Below are positions 7,434 to 16,691 of a stretch of DNA of 23,907 bases, piece by piece. A program made the position numbers and the translations under genes. The notes beneath the pieces were generated by a model. It searched no databases, was not told where the DNA came from, and was given only the letters and a program-made list of their open reading frames with translations. The stretch comes from Candidatus Cloacimonadota bacterium (GTDB lineage: Bacteria > Cloacimonadota > Cloacimonadia > Cloacimonadales > TCS61), in the NCBI GenBank assembly GCA_030626645.1, contig DAOUTP010000003.1, forward strand, positions 1 through 23,907, read 5' to 3'. The first letter of the stretch is position 1, and each line of letters opens with the position of its first letter.

Positions 7434-8891
7434 TTATCCTTTTGTCTCTGTGATAATTGGAAGTTTCACAGTAATTTTTGTTCCAACTCCTACTTCACTT
7501 TCCACGTCAACATCCCCATCATGAGCCGTGATAACTTGATAAACGAACGATAATCCTAAGCCTGTCCCCTCATCTTTTGTTGTATAGAACGGATCGAATA
7601 TTTTCTCAATTTCATCAGCGGATATTCCGCAACCATCATCAGCAAATGTTATAACGATCTTGTTATTTCTCTTAGTGACTTTTATTGTAAGAACTCCCCC
7701 ATGCGGCATGGCGTCATTAGCATTTAATATAAAATTTAGGAAAGTTTGTTCGAACCATTTAGAATCCAGATTGATCTGAGGGAGCTTCTCATCAATCATC
7801 AAATCAATCTTCACACCATTTTGTTTAATTCTTGCTTCAACAAGTTCAATTGCTCTTCTAAGAACGGCTGATATACTCCCCATTCTTAGATCTAGTTCTC
7901 TGGGAGTTGCAAAATCCAAGAGCTCTTTAATAATTTTATTTGCATTTTGAGAATTACGTAAAATGATCTCAAGATATTGAACAATTTGATCTGGAAGTTC
8001 ATACTTCTTAAGACAATACTGAATTGAAGAGTTAATATTTCCGAGTGGATTTCTGATCTCATGAGCAATACCGGCAGCTAACTGACCTACTCCTGCAAGT
8101 CGTTCCGCACGCAGAAGACGTTTTTCCAATAACTTATGTTCAGTTATGTCATGAAGTGAGGTAACAATTTTTTTTGAGTTATCATTTGCATCAATTAGTA
8201 CTTGGGAAATTACTGAGCAATAGACAACTTCGCCGTTATTATTATTCAATTCTATTTCTTGATCACGAATTGATCCCTTCTCTTTATTCATCTGTAAAAA
8301 ATAGGTTGCTTGCTGCTGTTTTGCAAAAAAATCTTGTATGGTCTTCCCCAGCAGATCTTTTCGCTTATGATCGCTCATCATTTCAATTGATGGGCTAATC
8401 TCAGTTATTTTTCCATCTAATTCCATTTCACAATAGACATCTTGAATATTATCGAAGATCCTTTTATATTTTTTTTCACTCTTCTTTAATGTCTGCTGCA
8501 TTCCATGTTTATATATTGCAAGCTCAATAACAGCTTTTAATTCACGTTCTTCAAAGGGCTTGATAATGTAACCAAACGGTTCGGCGATTTTTGACTTACT
8601 TATTGTCTTATCATCTGCATAAGCTGTAATAAAAATAATTGGAATATCGAAGGAATAGTAGATTTTTTCTGCAGCAGTAAGTCCAGACATTTCACCACCA
8701 AGCATGATATCCATTAATACAACATCTGGTTTTAATTCCTCTGCCTTTGGAATTGATTTTTCACCTGAGCGAACGATATCCAATATCTCAAATCCACAAT
8801 TCTCAGAAATCCTGGCAATATCCTGAGCAATGATCATTTCATCTTCAACTATCAGAATTCTTATAATATCTTTCCCAGGATTTATATTCAT
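7434..8891 (-). CDS. Histidine kinase with N-terminal receiver and PAS domain
   Basis: This 485-aa protein appears soluble, with no membrane segment seen. Residues 10-125 are a receiver (E16/D17, D61 in VVLMDIML, K111 in YIIKPF). Residues about 140-250 are a PAS sensor domain ending in a DITEHK linker. Residues about 265-330 are HisKA with phospho-accepting His277 in AHEIRNPLGN. Residues about 370-485 are the HATPase (N box NFILNANDAM, G1 DDGCGI, G2 GTGLGLS). It would pass phosphate to the adjacent NtrC-type regulator, and its own receiver suggests input from a further kinase or a phosphate sink. The ribosome-binding site is weak (CGAGAT). The ligand sensed by the PAS domain cannot be told from the sequence. 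Confidence 0.92.
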   Translation of the reverse strand: MNINPGKDIIRILIVEDEMIIAQDIARISENCGFEILDIVRSGEKSIPKAEELKPDVVLMDIMLGGEMSGLTAAEKIYYSFDIPIIFITAYADDKTISKSKIAEPFGYIIKPFEERELKAVIELAIYKHGMQQTLKKSEKKYKRIFDNIQDVYCEMELDGKITEISPSIEMMSDHKRKDLLGKTIQDFFAKQQQATYFLQMNKEKGSIRDQEIELNNNNGEVVYCSVISQVLIDANDNSKKIVTSLHDITEHKLLEKRLLRAERLAGVGQLAAGIAHEIRNPLGNINSSIQYCLKKYELPDQIVQYLEIILRNSQNANKIIKELLDFATPRELDLRMGSISAVLRRAIELVEARIKQNGVKIDLMIDEKLPQINLDSKWFEQTFLNFILNANDAMPHGGVLTIKVTKRNNKIVITFADDGCGISADEIEKIFDPFYTTKDEGTGLGLSFVYQVITAHDGDVDVESEVGVGTKITVKLPIITETKG

Positions 8892-9131
8892 AAATTATCT
8901 CGTATTTTATTAATTATCTTCAGTATTATTTTCATATTTCATTATTAACTTAAATAAAATCTAATATGATTATGTAAATATTTTTTTATAAAAATTTCAT
9001 TGGGGATTAACTTCACTATGATAGAATTTAATATTTAACTTTTTATTAGCAGTTAAATAATGTATTGACAAATTAGAGTTGTAAAAATTCTAACATATTT
9101 ATTATATTTTATAAAATATCAGGAAGTTAAT
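8892..9131. other. Divergent intergenic region between the kinase and MarR genes
   Basis: This very AT-rich 240-bp spacer must hold the promoters of both divergent genes. On the plus side there is a TTGACA at 9065-9070 and an inverted repeat at 9073-9093. On the minus side I cannot pick a promoter. No small gene or RNA is evident. Confidence 0.5.
9065..9096 (+). promoter_or_regulatory. Candidate MarR-gene promoter with overlapping operator-like inverted repeat
   Basis: TTGACA (9065-9070) matches a -35 element. A plausible but imperfect -10 lies at 9088-9096 (TTCTAACAT). Between them TTAGA (9073-9077) and TCTAA (9089-9093) form an inverted repeat. An operator covering the promoter would fit autorepression, common for MarR proteins. 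The ATG at 9132 has a clear Shine-Dalgarno AGGAAG. Confidence 0.35.
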
Positions 9132-9596
9132 ATGAAAAGTTCACAGGAATTTATTGAATTGACTGCCAAATTACAAGAACTCTTATATGATAGAGACAAT
9201 TCATATACATTGTGTGTTGTTATCGGAGATATTGAATGTGCATTATTACGATTTCTTCATAAAATAAACCGTCCTCTCAGAATGCGTGAAATTGCAAAAA
9301 TGTATAAGATTTCTAACGCAAAAGTTACACGTGTACTTAATAAACTTGTTAAGTCTGGGTTCGTAGAGAGATATCACTCGGAAGATGATCGTCGTAGCTG
9401 GTATGCACGGATAACAGATGAAGGCAGCAAAATGGCAGAAGATACTAAATACAAATTGAACAAATTTCAAGAGGAAGTATTAGATCTCATCCCTGTGGAA
9501 GATATCGAAAAAACTTATTATTATCTCAAACTCTTTGTAGATGCTTATGATAAAATTATAACTAATTCTGCAGATAAATCCGTCAAAATCAAGTAA
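9132..9596 (+). CDS. MarR-family winged-helix transcriptional regulator
   Basis: This 154-aa regulator has the MarR layout. Helical dimerisation segments lie at both ends (about 1-30 and 125-150). Between them is a winged helix-turn-helix with MREIAKMYKISNAKVTRVLN as the HTH and the wing signature EDDRRSWYARITDEG (about 82-97). Two cysteines (28 and 37) lie in the N-terminal helical part and could serve redox sensing, which is speculation. It is the only plus-strand gene, and its last eight bases overlap the end of hdrB tail to tail. Regulation of itself and perhaps the neighbouring Hdr operon is plausible but unproven. Confidence 0.9.
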   Translation: MKSSQEFIELTAKLQELLYDRDNSYTLCVVIGDIECALLRFLHKINRPLRMREIAKMYKISNAKVTRVLNKLVKSGFVERYHSEDDRRSWYARITDEGSKMAEDTKYKLNKFQEEVLDLIPVEDIEKTYYYLKLFVDAYDKIITNSADKSVKIK

Positions 9597-10479
9597 TTAA
9601 TTTTATTAAAATATCAGGAGCAACATAGTTAGATTCCCAGCCTAGTTTCTCCTTTTCTATATCAAAAGCCACACCCATTAACTGGCTAAAATAAACAATC
9701 GGCATAGTTTCAAATTCCGGATCTTTTTCTAGTATATCCTGTTGCCTGTTATCTAAATTAAAAGCACAAAGCGGACATGAAGTAATTATAACATCAGCTC
9801 CATTTTTTCGTGCATCTTCAATGATCCCCTTAGAAAGATTAATCACAATATCTTTATTATTCACAGTATGATAACTGCCGCAGCATCTGCTTCCGCTATC
9901 CCATTCAACTGCTTCTGCTCCTAAAGCTCCAATTAACTCCTGCAATATCTTTGGATCTTCAGCATCATCAATTCCTACATCTTTTGGACGCAATAACATA
10001 CAGCCATAATATGGAGCTACTTTCAGATCTTTCAATGGCTTCTTTACCTGCTTGGTTACAGTCTCCCAACCTAATTCACGAATAATAGGCAACAAATGTA
10101 CAACCTCAACGCTGCCGTCATATTTTGTTTCTTCACGATGCATGAAGTCATTGATCTTCTGCAGATCATCAGGATTTTTCTGCATACGTTTATTGGAAAG
10201 ACTGAGTGTATTGTAGCACATTGAGCACAATGTAACCAGGCGGTTCTCATTCTCTACCACACCTGTTGTATTCATTTCCTGTACACGCAGGAAATTTCTA
10301 ACAGGTGCCATATGCTTCATCAAGTCATCACTGACCAGATAGGAAACAACTCCACAACAGTTCCAACGATCAAGTTCCACCATTTCTATTCCAAGTTTAT
10401 TTGCTACTTCTATTGCGGGAATCTCAAAGTTTGTTGCAGTTGTTTTTAAAGTACATCCGGGAAAATATGGTATTTTCAT
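9589..10479 (-). CDS. hdrB: Heterodisulfide reductase subunit B-like (CoB-CoM-type disulfide reductase)
   Basis: This 296-aa protein carries both cysteine-rich CCG domains, which bind the two non-cubane [4Fe-4S] clusters that reduce disulfide in the HdrB family. The first set is FPGC near residue 8, NCCGVV and LCSMC; the second is YYGCML, RCCGSYH and SCPLC. All ligand cysteines look intact, so the active site should be functional. The substrate is unknown: bacteria of this kind do not make CoM/CoB, and HdrB homologues there may act on other disulfides or thiols. It is the last gene of the operon, 12 bases after hdrC, and ends in TGA, followed by a second TGA two codons later. Confidence 0.92.
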   Translation of the reverse strand: MKIPYFPGCTLKTTATNFEIPAIEVANKLGIEMVELDRWNCCGVVSYLVSDDLMKHMAPVRNFLRVQEMNTTGVVENENRLVTLCSMCYNTLSLSNKRMQKNPDDLQKINDFMHREETKYDGSVEVVHLLPIIRELGWETVTKQVKKPLKDLKVAPYYGCMLLRPKDVGIDDAEDPKILQELIGALGAEAVEWDSGSRCCGSYHTVNNKDIVINLSKGIIEDARKNGADVIITSCPLCAFNLDNRQQDILEKDPEFETMPIVYFSQLMGVAFDIEKEKLGWESNYVAPDILIKLIT

Positions 10480-10491
10480 TTCTCTGTCTCC

Positions 10492-10896
10492 TTATCCCGT
10501 AAATTTCCTGAAAGCGCCAACAATTGCAATTGAGGGTAGTTTCTTGGCTTCTTCTTTAGAAATTTGTTCAATATCAATAAAATCTATAGCTTCCCGCAGT
10601 TTTACCTGACGTAATGCTTCAGAAACTTTCGAAACATCCAGATCTCGTGGACACCGAACTGTACATGTGAAACATGAAGCACATATCCACATTGTTTTAC
10701 TATTCATGATATCTTTTTGCCCCAGCATTACCTGCCGCATTATTTGAGAAGGATTAACATCCATTTCTATAATGAATGGACATCCCCCTGAACAGGTTCC
10801 ACACTGATCACAAAGTGTGATAGTCTCACCACTTAATTCTATGATCTTTTCCAGAAATTCTACACCTTTATCATCAAGCTTTATCATCTTAGCCAT
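10492..10896 (-). CDS. hdrC: Heterodisulfide reductase subunit C-like ferredoxin protein
   Basis: This 134-aa electron carrier has two [4Fe-4S] motifs, CDQCGTCSGGCP (about residues 29-40) and CASCFTCTVRCP (about 73-84), in the typical HdrC arrangement. It is somewhat shorter than methanogen HdrC. It passes electrons from HdrA to HdrB. Its ATG shares one base with the hdrA stop codon (TAATG), showing tight translational coupling, and AGGTGA just before it can serve as ribosome-binding site. Confidence 0.92.
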   Translation of the reverse strand: MAKMIKLDDKGVEFLEKIIELSGETITLCDQCGTCSGGCPFIIEMDVNPSQIMRQVMLGQKDIMNSKTMWICASCFTCTVRCPRDLDVSKVSEALRQVKLREAIDFIDIEQISKEEAKKLPSIAIVGAFRKFTG

Positions 10897-13283
10897 TATT
10901 CACCTCTCACTGCTGTAAAAAGTTTTTCTCTTTTTTCCTGCGAGATCGGGACTATCGTCCCTATATATTCTGCAAGACCATCTACATCATTTATAAATTG
11001 AGCCAACGCTCCGGCATTATATTCTTTAAAAATTATTCTATTAGTTTCAATCTGTAAATCACTTAGTATTTTATAAACATGTTCAATGTTATCTCTCGTT
11101 ACATTATTTGCCCAATCAAAGCGGGAACTCTTTTCAGGACTGTCACCGATCATTACTGCATCTGCTCCTTTAGATAACGCAAATCTTATCAGATTGGAAG
11201 TGATCCTGCTGCCACTTGGAACACGAAATATTCTGGAATCAGTAGAATATTTCATCTTACGAACCCCACAAGCATCTGCTAAACGATAAACAGTGTTGTC
11301 ATCAGCAAAGATCAGAATTCTCTTCTCACCTTCTTTTTTATTACTAAGAGAAGCTTCGATCTGTGCATACATTTGGTCATTCGTATAATAATTTAAATCG
11401 ATCGCTTCAATTGGACAACTTGCAATGCAGCTTCCACATCCCAAACAAAGGGCTTCATTCACTTCAGCCTTGCCATCGGCGTTCATTGAGATAGCTTGTT
11501 TAGGACATGAATCCAAACATTTCTTACAGCCGTCACAAATATCCTGATGTACAAAAGCTAATACCGGATCAATAGAAAATTCTTTCTGAGCCAATGTTGC
11601 TAATACACGTCCAGCAGCTGCACTAGCTTGAGTTACTGTATCAGGAATATCTTTTGGTCCCTGAGCAGTTCCAGCTAAAAAAACACCTTCAACCAATGTA
11701 TCCACCGGACGATATTTTGGATGAGCTTCTTTAAAGAATCCATCATCACTTTTTGCCAGTTTTAGTTGATCGGCAATCGGCTCTGAGGCTTTACTTAAAC
11801 CCATACCATTTGCCAAAACTACCAGATCAAATTCACTCTGGATAATATCACGTGAGAGAGTATCTTCTACTGTTACCATAACTTGTTTTGTTTCAGAATC
11901 TTCAGTAAAATGTGAAGGTTTTCCTCTCACAAATTTGATTCCCAATTCCTGAGCCCGTTTATAATATTCTTCATAGCCTTTACCAAAAGCTCGAATATCC
12001 GTATAAAAAATGTAAATATCTGTTTCAGGTTTTGCCTGTTTCAGCAGGGAAGCTAATTTGATAGAGAACATGCAACATACACGAGAGCAATATTCACGAC
12101 CTATCTGTTCATCACGTGAGCCAATACATTGCACAAATGCAACTCTCTTTCCCACTTCTCTTGGTGGATCCTTCTCAGAAATATGATCTACAATACGTTC
12201 CATTTCCAAAGCTGAAACAACATTTTTATATTTCCCATAACCAAAAACTGTCTTTTCGGTTGCATCATAAATATCATATCCTGTGGCAACTACCACGTTA
12301 TCTGCAGCTATCTCTATGAACTCTGGTTTTTGTTCAAAATCTATAACTTTTTGCGGACAGATATCGGCACATATTCTGCAAGAACCATCTTTAAAATGTA
12401 AGCAGTTATCTTTATCAATTAAATATTTATACGGAATTGCATGAGGTGCTGGAATATAAATAGCTTTGCGATTCATTATCCCCTGCTCCCAATAATTGGG
12501 TTGTTCAATCGGACATTCCTGCACACATTTAGTACAGATAAGACATTGATCCATATCGATAGAGTCCAAAATAAAGCGTGGATTTTTCTTGATCTTTGCT
12601 TCGAAATGCAATCTGTGACCTGCAATACTCTCAATCTCAGAATTAGTATAGAGTGTAATGTTTGGATGATCTTGAACTGCAGCCATCTTGGGTGATATAA
12701 TACAGGCAGAACAGTCTTCTGTTGGGAATGTTTTAGTAAGGATCGCCATCATACCGCCAAGAGTCGGTTTTCTTTCCACCAAGGTTACTTTTTTACCAGC
12801 ATCCCCCAGATCGAGTGATGTTTGAATGCCGGCAATACCACCACCGATCACCAGAATTTCATCTCCCATCTGCATCTTCTTTTCTTCTAATGGGAAATCT
12901 AGTTCCACTTTTGCTATTGATGCATCGATAACATCTTTTGCCTTTTCTGTAGCAATTTCCGGAACATTCTTATGAGCCCATGAACAATGTTCACGGAAGT
13001 TTGAAATTTCAAGAACATACGGATTTAGACCAGCTTTCTGAAGTGCAGACCGAAAAGTCTTTTCATGAAAATGAGGAGAGCAAGCTGCTACAACAATTTT
13101 CTTCAGTCCATGTTTTTTTATATCGTCTATGATCAATTTCTGACCAGCCCCAGAACACATATGAGAGTTTTCTTGAATAAGAATATCACTATTCTTTTCC
13201 TTCACATGCTCTGCAATTTTCTGGAGATCAATTGTATTTGAGATGTTTCCACCACATTGACAAAGATAAACCCCTGTTTTCAT
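10896..13283 (-). CDS. hdrA: Heterodisulfide reductase subunit A with degenerate MvhD-like C-terminus
   Basis: This 795-aa iron-sulfur flavoprotein is of the electron-bifurcating HdrA type. It has an N-terminal domain with CQCGG (about 8-12), an FAD Rossmann motif (VIGGGIAGIQ, about 150) and the TFPTEDCSACI segment. An inserted two-cluster ferredoxin follows (C..C..C...CP near 245 and CRICADIC near 305), then CVGSRDE and CSRVCCM motifs and two C-terminal [4Fe-4S] clusters (about 581-592 and 610-622). From about 655 the sequence matches MvhD/FrhD, which normally carries a [2Fe-2S] cluster. The usual CNWCSY, CSG and GCHPGDCH cysteines are absent; FADDNTVY and GDSPEKSS stand instead. It starts with AAAAGGAG upstream, 110 bases after the 1090-aa fusion gene. 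Confidence 0.93.
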   Translation of the reverse strand: MKTGVYLCQCGGNISNTIDLQKIAEHVKEKNSDILIQENSHMCSGAGQKLIIDDIKKHGLKKIVVAACSPHFHEKTFRSALQKAGLNPYVLEISNFREHCSWAHKNVPEIATEKAKDVIDASIAKVELDFPLEEKKMQMGDEILVIGGGIAGIQTSLDLGDAGKKVTLVERKPTLGGMMAILTKTFPTEDCSACIISPKMAAVQDHPNITLYTNSEIESIAGHRLHFEAKIKKNPRFILDSIDMDQCLICTKCVQECPIEQPNYWEQGIMNRKAIYIPAPHAIPYKYLIDKDNCLHFKDGSCRICADICPQKVIDFEQKPEFIEIAADNVVVATGYDIYDATEKTVFGYGKYKNVVSALEMERIVDHISEKDPPREVGKRVAFVQCIGSRDEQIGREYCSRVCCMFSIKLASLLKQAKPETDIYIFYTDIRAFGKGYEEYYKRAQELGIKFVRGKPSHFTEDSETKQVMVTVEDTLSRDIIQSEFDLVVLANGMGLSKASEPIADQLKLAKSDDGFFKEAHPKYRPVDTLVEGVFLAGTAQGPKDIPDTVTQASAAAGRVLATLAQKEFSIDPVLAFVHQDICDGCKKCLDSCPKQAISMNADGKAEVNEALCLGCGSCIASCPIEAIDLNYYTNDQMYAQIEASLSNKKEGEKRILIFADDNTVYRLADACGVRKMKYSTDSRIFRVPSGSRITSNLIRFALSKGADAVMIGDSPEKSSRFDWANNVTRDNIEHVYKILSDLQIETNRIIFKEYNAGALAQFINDVDGLAEYIGTIVPISQEKREKLFTAVRGE

Positions 13284-13393
13284 TAGGAAATTCTCCTTTT
13301 TATTTTAAGTGTTTTTATATTCTTTATAGAACGAAGTGTTTACGTTCATGAAGCATTAAAATCTATCTTAATAAATTATTACTCCTAAGAAAA
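13284..13393 (-). other. 110-bp gap within the redox cluster, possible internal promoter
   Basis: This is the only sizeable gap between 22607 and 9589. It is AT-rich and holds a short inverted repeat (GAACG at 13329-13333 and CGTTC at 13343-13347). It could carry a separate promoter for hdrACB. I see no clear terminator. Confidence 0.3.
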
Positions 13394-16300
13394 TTACCAA
13401 ATTTCTAATGCTTCATTCAACATAGCTAATTGCTGCTCTTCTTTATAACCAAGCTGTTGCATTGCTCCCGAAGGACAAATTGATGCGCAACTTCCACAAC
13501 CTTTACATAGAGCAGAATTCACATATGCATATTCCTTACCATTTGACCAAATGAGTTCTGGTGCTCCGTAAGGACAAACCGACACACACATTCCACAACC
13601 AGCACAAGTATCAATATCGACACTGGCTATATTAGCTTCAGAAATATATTCTTCAGAACTTATTATCGCACAAGCCCTTTCTGCAGCAGCTTTGGCTTGC
13701 GAAATAGTATCTTCCATTCCTTTTGGTGAATGAGCTAATCCTGCTAGGAAGATCCCCTCAGCTGAGAAATCAACCGGTCGAAGTTTCACATGTGCTTCCA
13801 TAAAGAACTTATCTTCATTGAGCGGTATTTTTAACATTTGCGATATGGTGTCAACATCTTCTTGAGGTATAATTGCTGGAGACAAAATAATCTTTTCCGG
13901 AGTCAATTTGATCTCTGTTCCCAACACATGATCTTTTAACTTAATGATCAAGGCATTTTCTCCAAAAATTGTTTTTTTACTATCAATATCGATTTCAGGC
14001 TTTGCATCTTCCTCATATCGAATGAAAATAACTCCTAATTGTCGTGCTTCTTGATAATATTTTTCATAGAATCCAAAAGTTCTTATATCACGATATAAAA
14101 CAGATACTTCCATTTTAGGATTCAAATTTTTCAATCTCATAGCATTTTTTACAGCTTGTGAGCAACAGATGCGTGAACAATACGGATGTTCTTCATCACG
14201 TGATCCAACACATTGAATAAAAACAGCACTCTTCAATTTTTTATAATCTTTTTCATTCTCTTCCAGATCATGTTCTAATTCTCTTTGCGTAATTACATTC
14301 TTGTGTTGATTATAAAGATATTCTTTTGGCTCAGATGCATTTGCTCCGGTTGTAATTATAATAATACCATGTTTGAATTCTATCTCTTCATTCTTAAAAT
14401 TAAAAGTTGTTTTGTAATTTCCAATATAACCATCAATATTTTTTACGGATGCATTCAAATATACTTTAACCAATGGGTGATCATCAATTTCGTCTTTCAG
14501 GTTTTGCAGGAAGACAGGAACGCTCTGTCCGTCTAAGGTGTGATAAAGACCGTTCAAATTGCCACCCAGTTTTTCAGTACGCTCTATTAATGCTACTTCA
14601 AAACCCTGATTAGCTATGGAAAGTGCTGCAGTCATCCCGCCTAAACCTCCTCCAATAACAATTCCTTTTTGTGTTACATCCAACGCAATTGCATGTAAAG
14701 GTTGTAATAATCGAGATTTTCCAAGTGCTATTTTTATTAAACGATTTGCTTTTTCAGAAGCTTTTGCATGGTCATCGCGATGTACCCAGCTACATTGATT
14801 ACGAATATTTGCCATCTCAAACAGGTAAGGATTTAAACCAACTTCACGCATGGTTTCTTGGAAAAGTGCTTCGTGAGTACTTGGAGAACAGGACGCTACA
14901 ACAACTCTGTTTAATTTATATTCTTCGATGATCTCTTTCATTTTTACCTGTGTATCTTGCGAGCAAGTAAAAAGATTTTCTCCAGCATAAACAACATTGG
15001 GTAATTTTTTAGCGAATTCCACTGCTCCTGGCACATCAACTATACTTCCAATATTTATACCGCAATGACAAACAAAAACACCGATACGCGGCTTTTGTCC
15101 TGCTACTTTCTTTTCATCCGGGTAGATCTTATCGGAGATCTCTGTTCCACGAACTTCGGAAAGTAATTCTGCAGCTCCGGCTACAGCACCAGATGCCTGT
15201 ACAACAGTTTCTGGTATATCCTTGGGAGAAACTGCCGGACCACAAACAAAAACTCCCGGTCTGGATGTATCGATCTGAGAAATCCCTAAGTGATCAATAA
15301 AGTTATATTCATTTAAACGAACACCAAGGCTATCGGAAAGTTTTACAATATCCTTTGGTGGTTTTAACCCTACTGAAAGTACGACCATGTCAAATTCTTC
15401 GATCTGTATCTCACCACTATCTGGAGCATAGTATAGTTTTAAATTGCCAGTTTTAGGAACTTCTTCTATTTTTCCAATTCTTCCGTGTTTGAAAGTTACT
15501 CCGACATCTTTTGCTTTGTCGTAATATTTATCAAAATCTTTACCATGTGCGCGAATATCCATGAAGAAAATAGTTGGTTCTACGGTGGATACATGTTCTT
15601 TAGAAATAATCGCTTCCTTCATGGCATACATACAACAAACTGATGAACAATACGGCATATGAGTATGCTCTGTTCTCGATCCAACGCATTGTATCCATGC
15701 TACTTTTACAGGTGTCTTAGCATCAGAAGGTCTTTGCAGATGCCCTTCAAATGGACCTGATGCAGCCAGAATTCTTTCATATTGAATACTAGTAACCACG
15801 TTTTTATATTTACCAAAACCATATTCATGCATTATAGTAGGATCAAATTTATCAGCTCCGGTTGCAACTATAATAGAGCCTATATCCAAATTTAGAATTT
15901 CTTCTGTTTGATCGAAATTTATAGCGTCTGCATCACAATATTCGGTACATATCTTACATTCTCCGGTATTAAGTTGCACACAATAATCAGGATCGATTTT
16001 AGCATAATTAGGAACTGCCTGAGGAAAAGGTATGTATATTGCAGGTCTTCTAACCAATCCTTCATCAAATTCAGAAAGAATTGGAATAACTTTATTCTCG
16101 GTAATTTTATCGAATTTAATACCTTTTTGAGTAGGACAAATATAATCGCAAGCTCCGCAGGTTTGACAATCTTCCGATTGAGCATCAAATGCAGCTACAA
16201 CTTCTCGTTTATTTCCCCTGTTTGCAAAACCTATCGCTCCTCTACCCATCCTACTTTCACACATCCGCACGCATAATCCGCAAAGAATGCAATCTTCATT

Positions 16301-16666
16301 CTTGAGTTCAATTCTTGGTTTTCCTACTCCCATTTCTTCAGCAAGATTTATCAGAACTTCAGAATCCGGACATTTTGCCAGCATTAATTCAAGCATAATT
16401 TTACGAGTTTTTTTCACGCGTTCTGTATCGGTTTTGATAACAAGATCATTTTGAACCGGATAAGTGCAAGATGCCTGAACAGAAGTTCTCCCGTTTTTCT
16501 GGCTTACCTCAACAACACATAAGCGGCAAGCTCCGTAAGCCGGTAGTGTTTTATGATAACATAATGTTGGAATTTTTATACCAATTTTATCTGCTGCTTC
16601 AAGAATTGTAGAACCTTCTTCTGTTTCTACTTTAATTCCATCAATAATTAAATTAACCATTTTCAT
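13394..16666 (-). CDS. Giant fusion: NuoG/HydA-like [2Fe-2S]-ferredoxin head + C-terminal HdrA half + complete second HdrA
   Basis: This 1090-aa protein joins three units. Residues 1-80 are a complex-I-type [2Fe-2S] domain (C36, C47, C50, C67). Residues about 120-180 hold two [4Fe-4S] motifs (C126/129/132/136 and C167/170/173/177), as in the head of NuoG or [FeFe]-hydrogenase HydA. From about 207 the sequence is the C-terminal half of an HdrA (AIYIPFPQAVP, cluster C229/237/240/244, CVGSR, CSSVCCM); the FAD-binding half is missing. From about 525 a complete second HdrA follows (CHCG at 533, Rossmann GGGLGGMTAA near 668, two C-terminal [4Fe-4S] clusters near 1020-1070). This second HdrA lacks the inserted ferredoxin and the TFPT-DC segment. 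There is no H-cluster (no TSCCP), so it is not a hydrogenase. It probably links the NADH module to HdrABC. Confidence 0.88.
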   Translation of the reverse strand: MKMVNLIIDGIKVETEEGSTILEAADKIGIKIPTLCYHKTLPAYGACRLCVVEVSQKNGRTSVQASCTYPVQNDLVIKTDTERVKKTRKIMLELMLAKCPDSEVLINLAEEMGVGKPRIELKNEDCILCGLCVRMCESRMGRGAIGFANRGNKREVVAAFDAQSEDCQTCGACDYICPTQKGIKFDKITENKVIPILSEFDEGLVRRPAIYIPFPQAVPNYAKIDPDYCVQLNTGECKICTEYCDADAINFDQTEEILNLDIGSIIVATGADKFDPTIMHEYGFGKYKNVVTSIQYERILAASGPFEGHLQRPSDAKTPVKVAWIQCVGSRTEHTHMPYCSSVCCMYAMKEAIISKEHVSTVEPTIFFMDIRAHGKDFDKYYDKAKDVGVTFKHGRIGKIEEVPKTGNLKLYYAPDSGEIQIEEFDMVVLSVGLKPPKDIVKLSDSLGVRLNEYNFIDHLGISQIDTSRPGVFVCGPAVSPKDIPETVVQASGAVAGAAELLSEVRGTEISDKIYPDEKKVAGQKPRIGVFVCHCGINIGSIVDVPGAVEFAKKLPNVVYAGENLFTCSQDTQVKMKEIIEEYKLNRVVVASCSPSTHEALFQETMREVGLNPYLFEMANIRNQCSWVHRDDHAKASEKANRLIKIALGKSRLLQPLHAIALDVTQKGIVIGGGLGGMTAALSIANQGFEVALIERTEKLGGNLNGLYHTLDGQSVPVFLQNLKDEIDDHPLVKVYLNASVKNIDGYIGNYKTTFNFKNEEIEFKHGIIIITTGANASEPKEYLYNQHKNVITQRELEHDLEENEKDYKKLKSAVFIQCVGSRDEEHPYCSRICCSQAVKNAMRLKNLNPKMEVSVLYRDIRTFGFYEKYYQEARQLGVIFIRYEEDAKPEIDIDSKKTIFGENALIIKLKDHVLGTEIKLTPEKIILSPAIIPQEDVDTISQMLKIPLNEDKFFMEAHVKLRPVDFSAEGIFLAGLAHSPKGMEDTISQAKAAAERACAIISSEEYISEANIASVDIDTCAGCGMCVSVCPYGAPELIWSNGKEYAYVNSALCKGCGSCASICPSGAMQQLGYKEEQQLAMLNEALEIW

Positions 16667-16691
16667 ACCTTTTTTTATTTTATGAAACTAT

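Noticed and set aside
9075..9086. 12-nt identity (agagttgtaaaa) between the window start and the marR promoter
   Set aside because: One copy is within the first codons of a gene and the other in a promoter. In AT-rich DNA a 12-nt match is easily chance.
15908..16276. 122-codon plus-strand open frame opposite the 1090-aa gene
   Set aside because: It is a shadow of the cysteine-rich coding strand; the composition is not protein-like and no start signal is present.
13394..16666. [FeFe]-hydrogenase large subunit
   Set aside because: The N-terminal iron-sulfur head fits, but there is no H-cluster domain or TSCCP motif; the remainder is HdrA.
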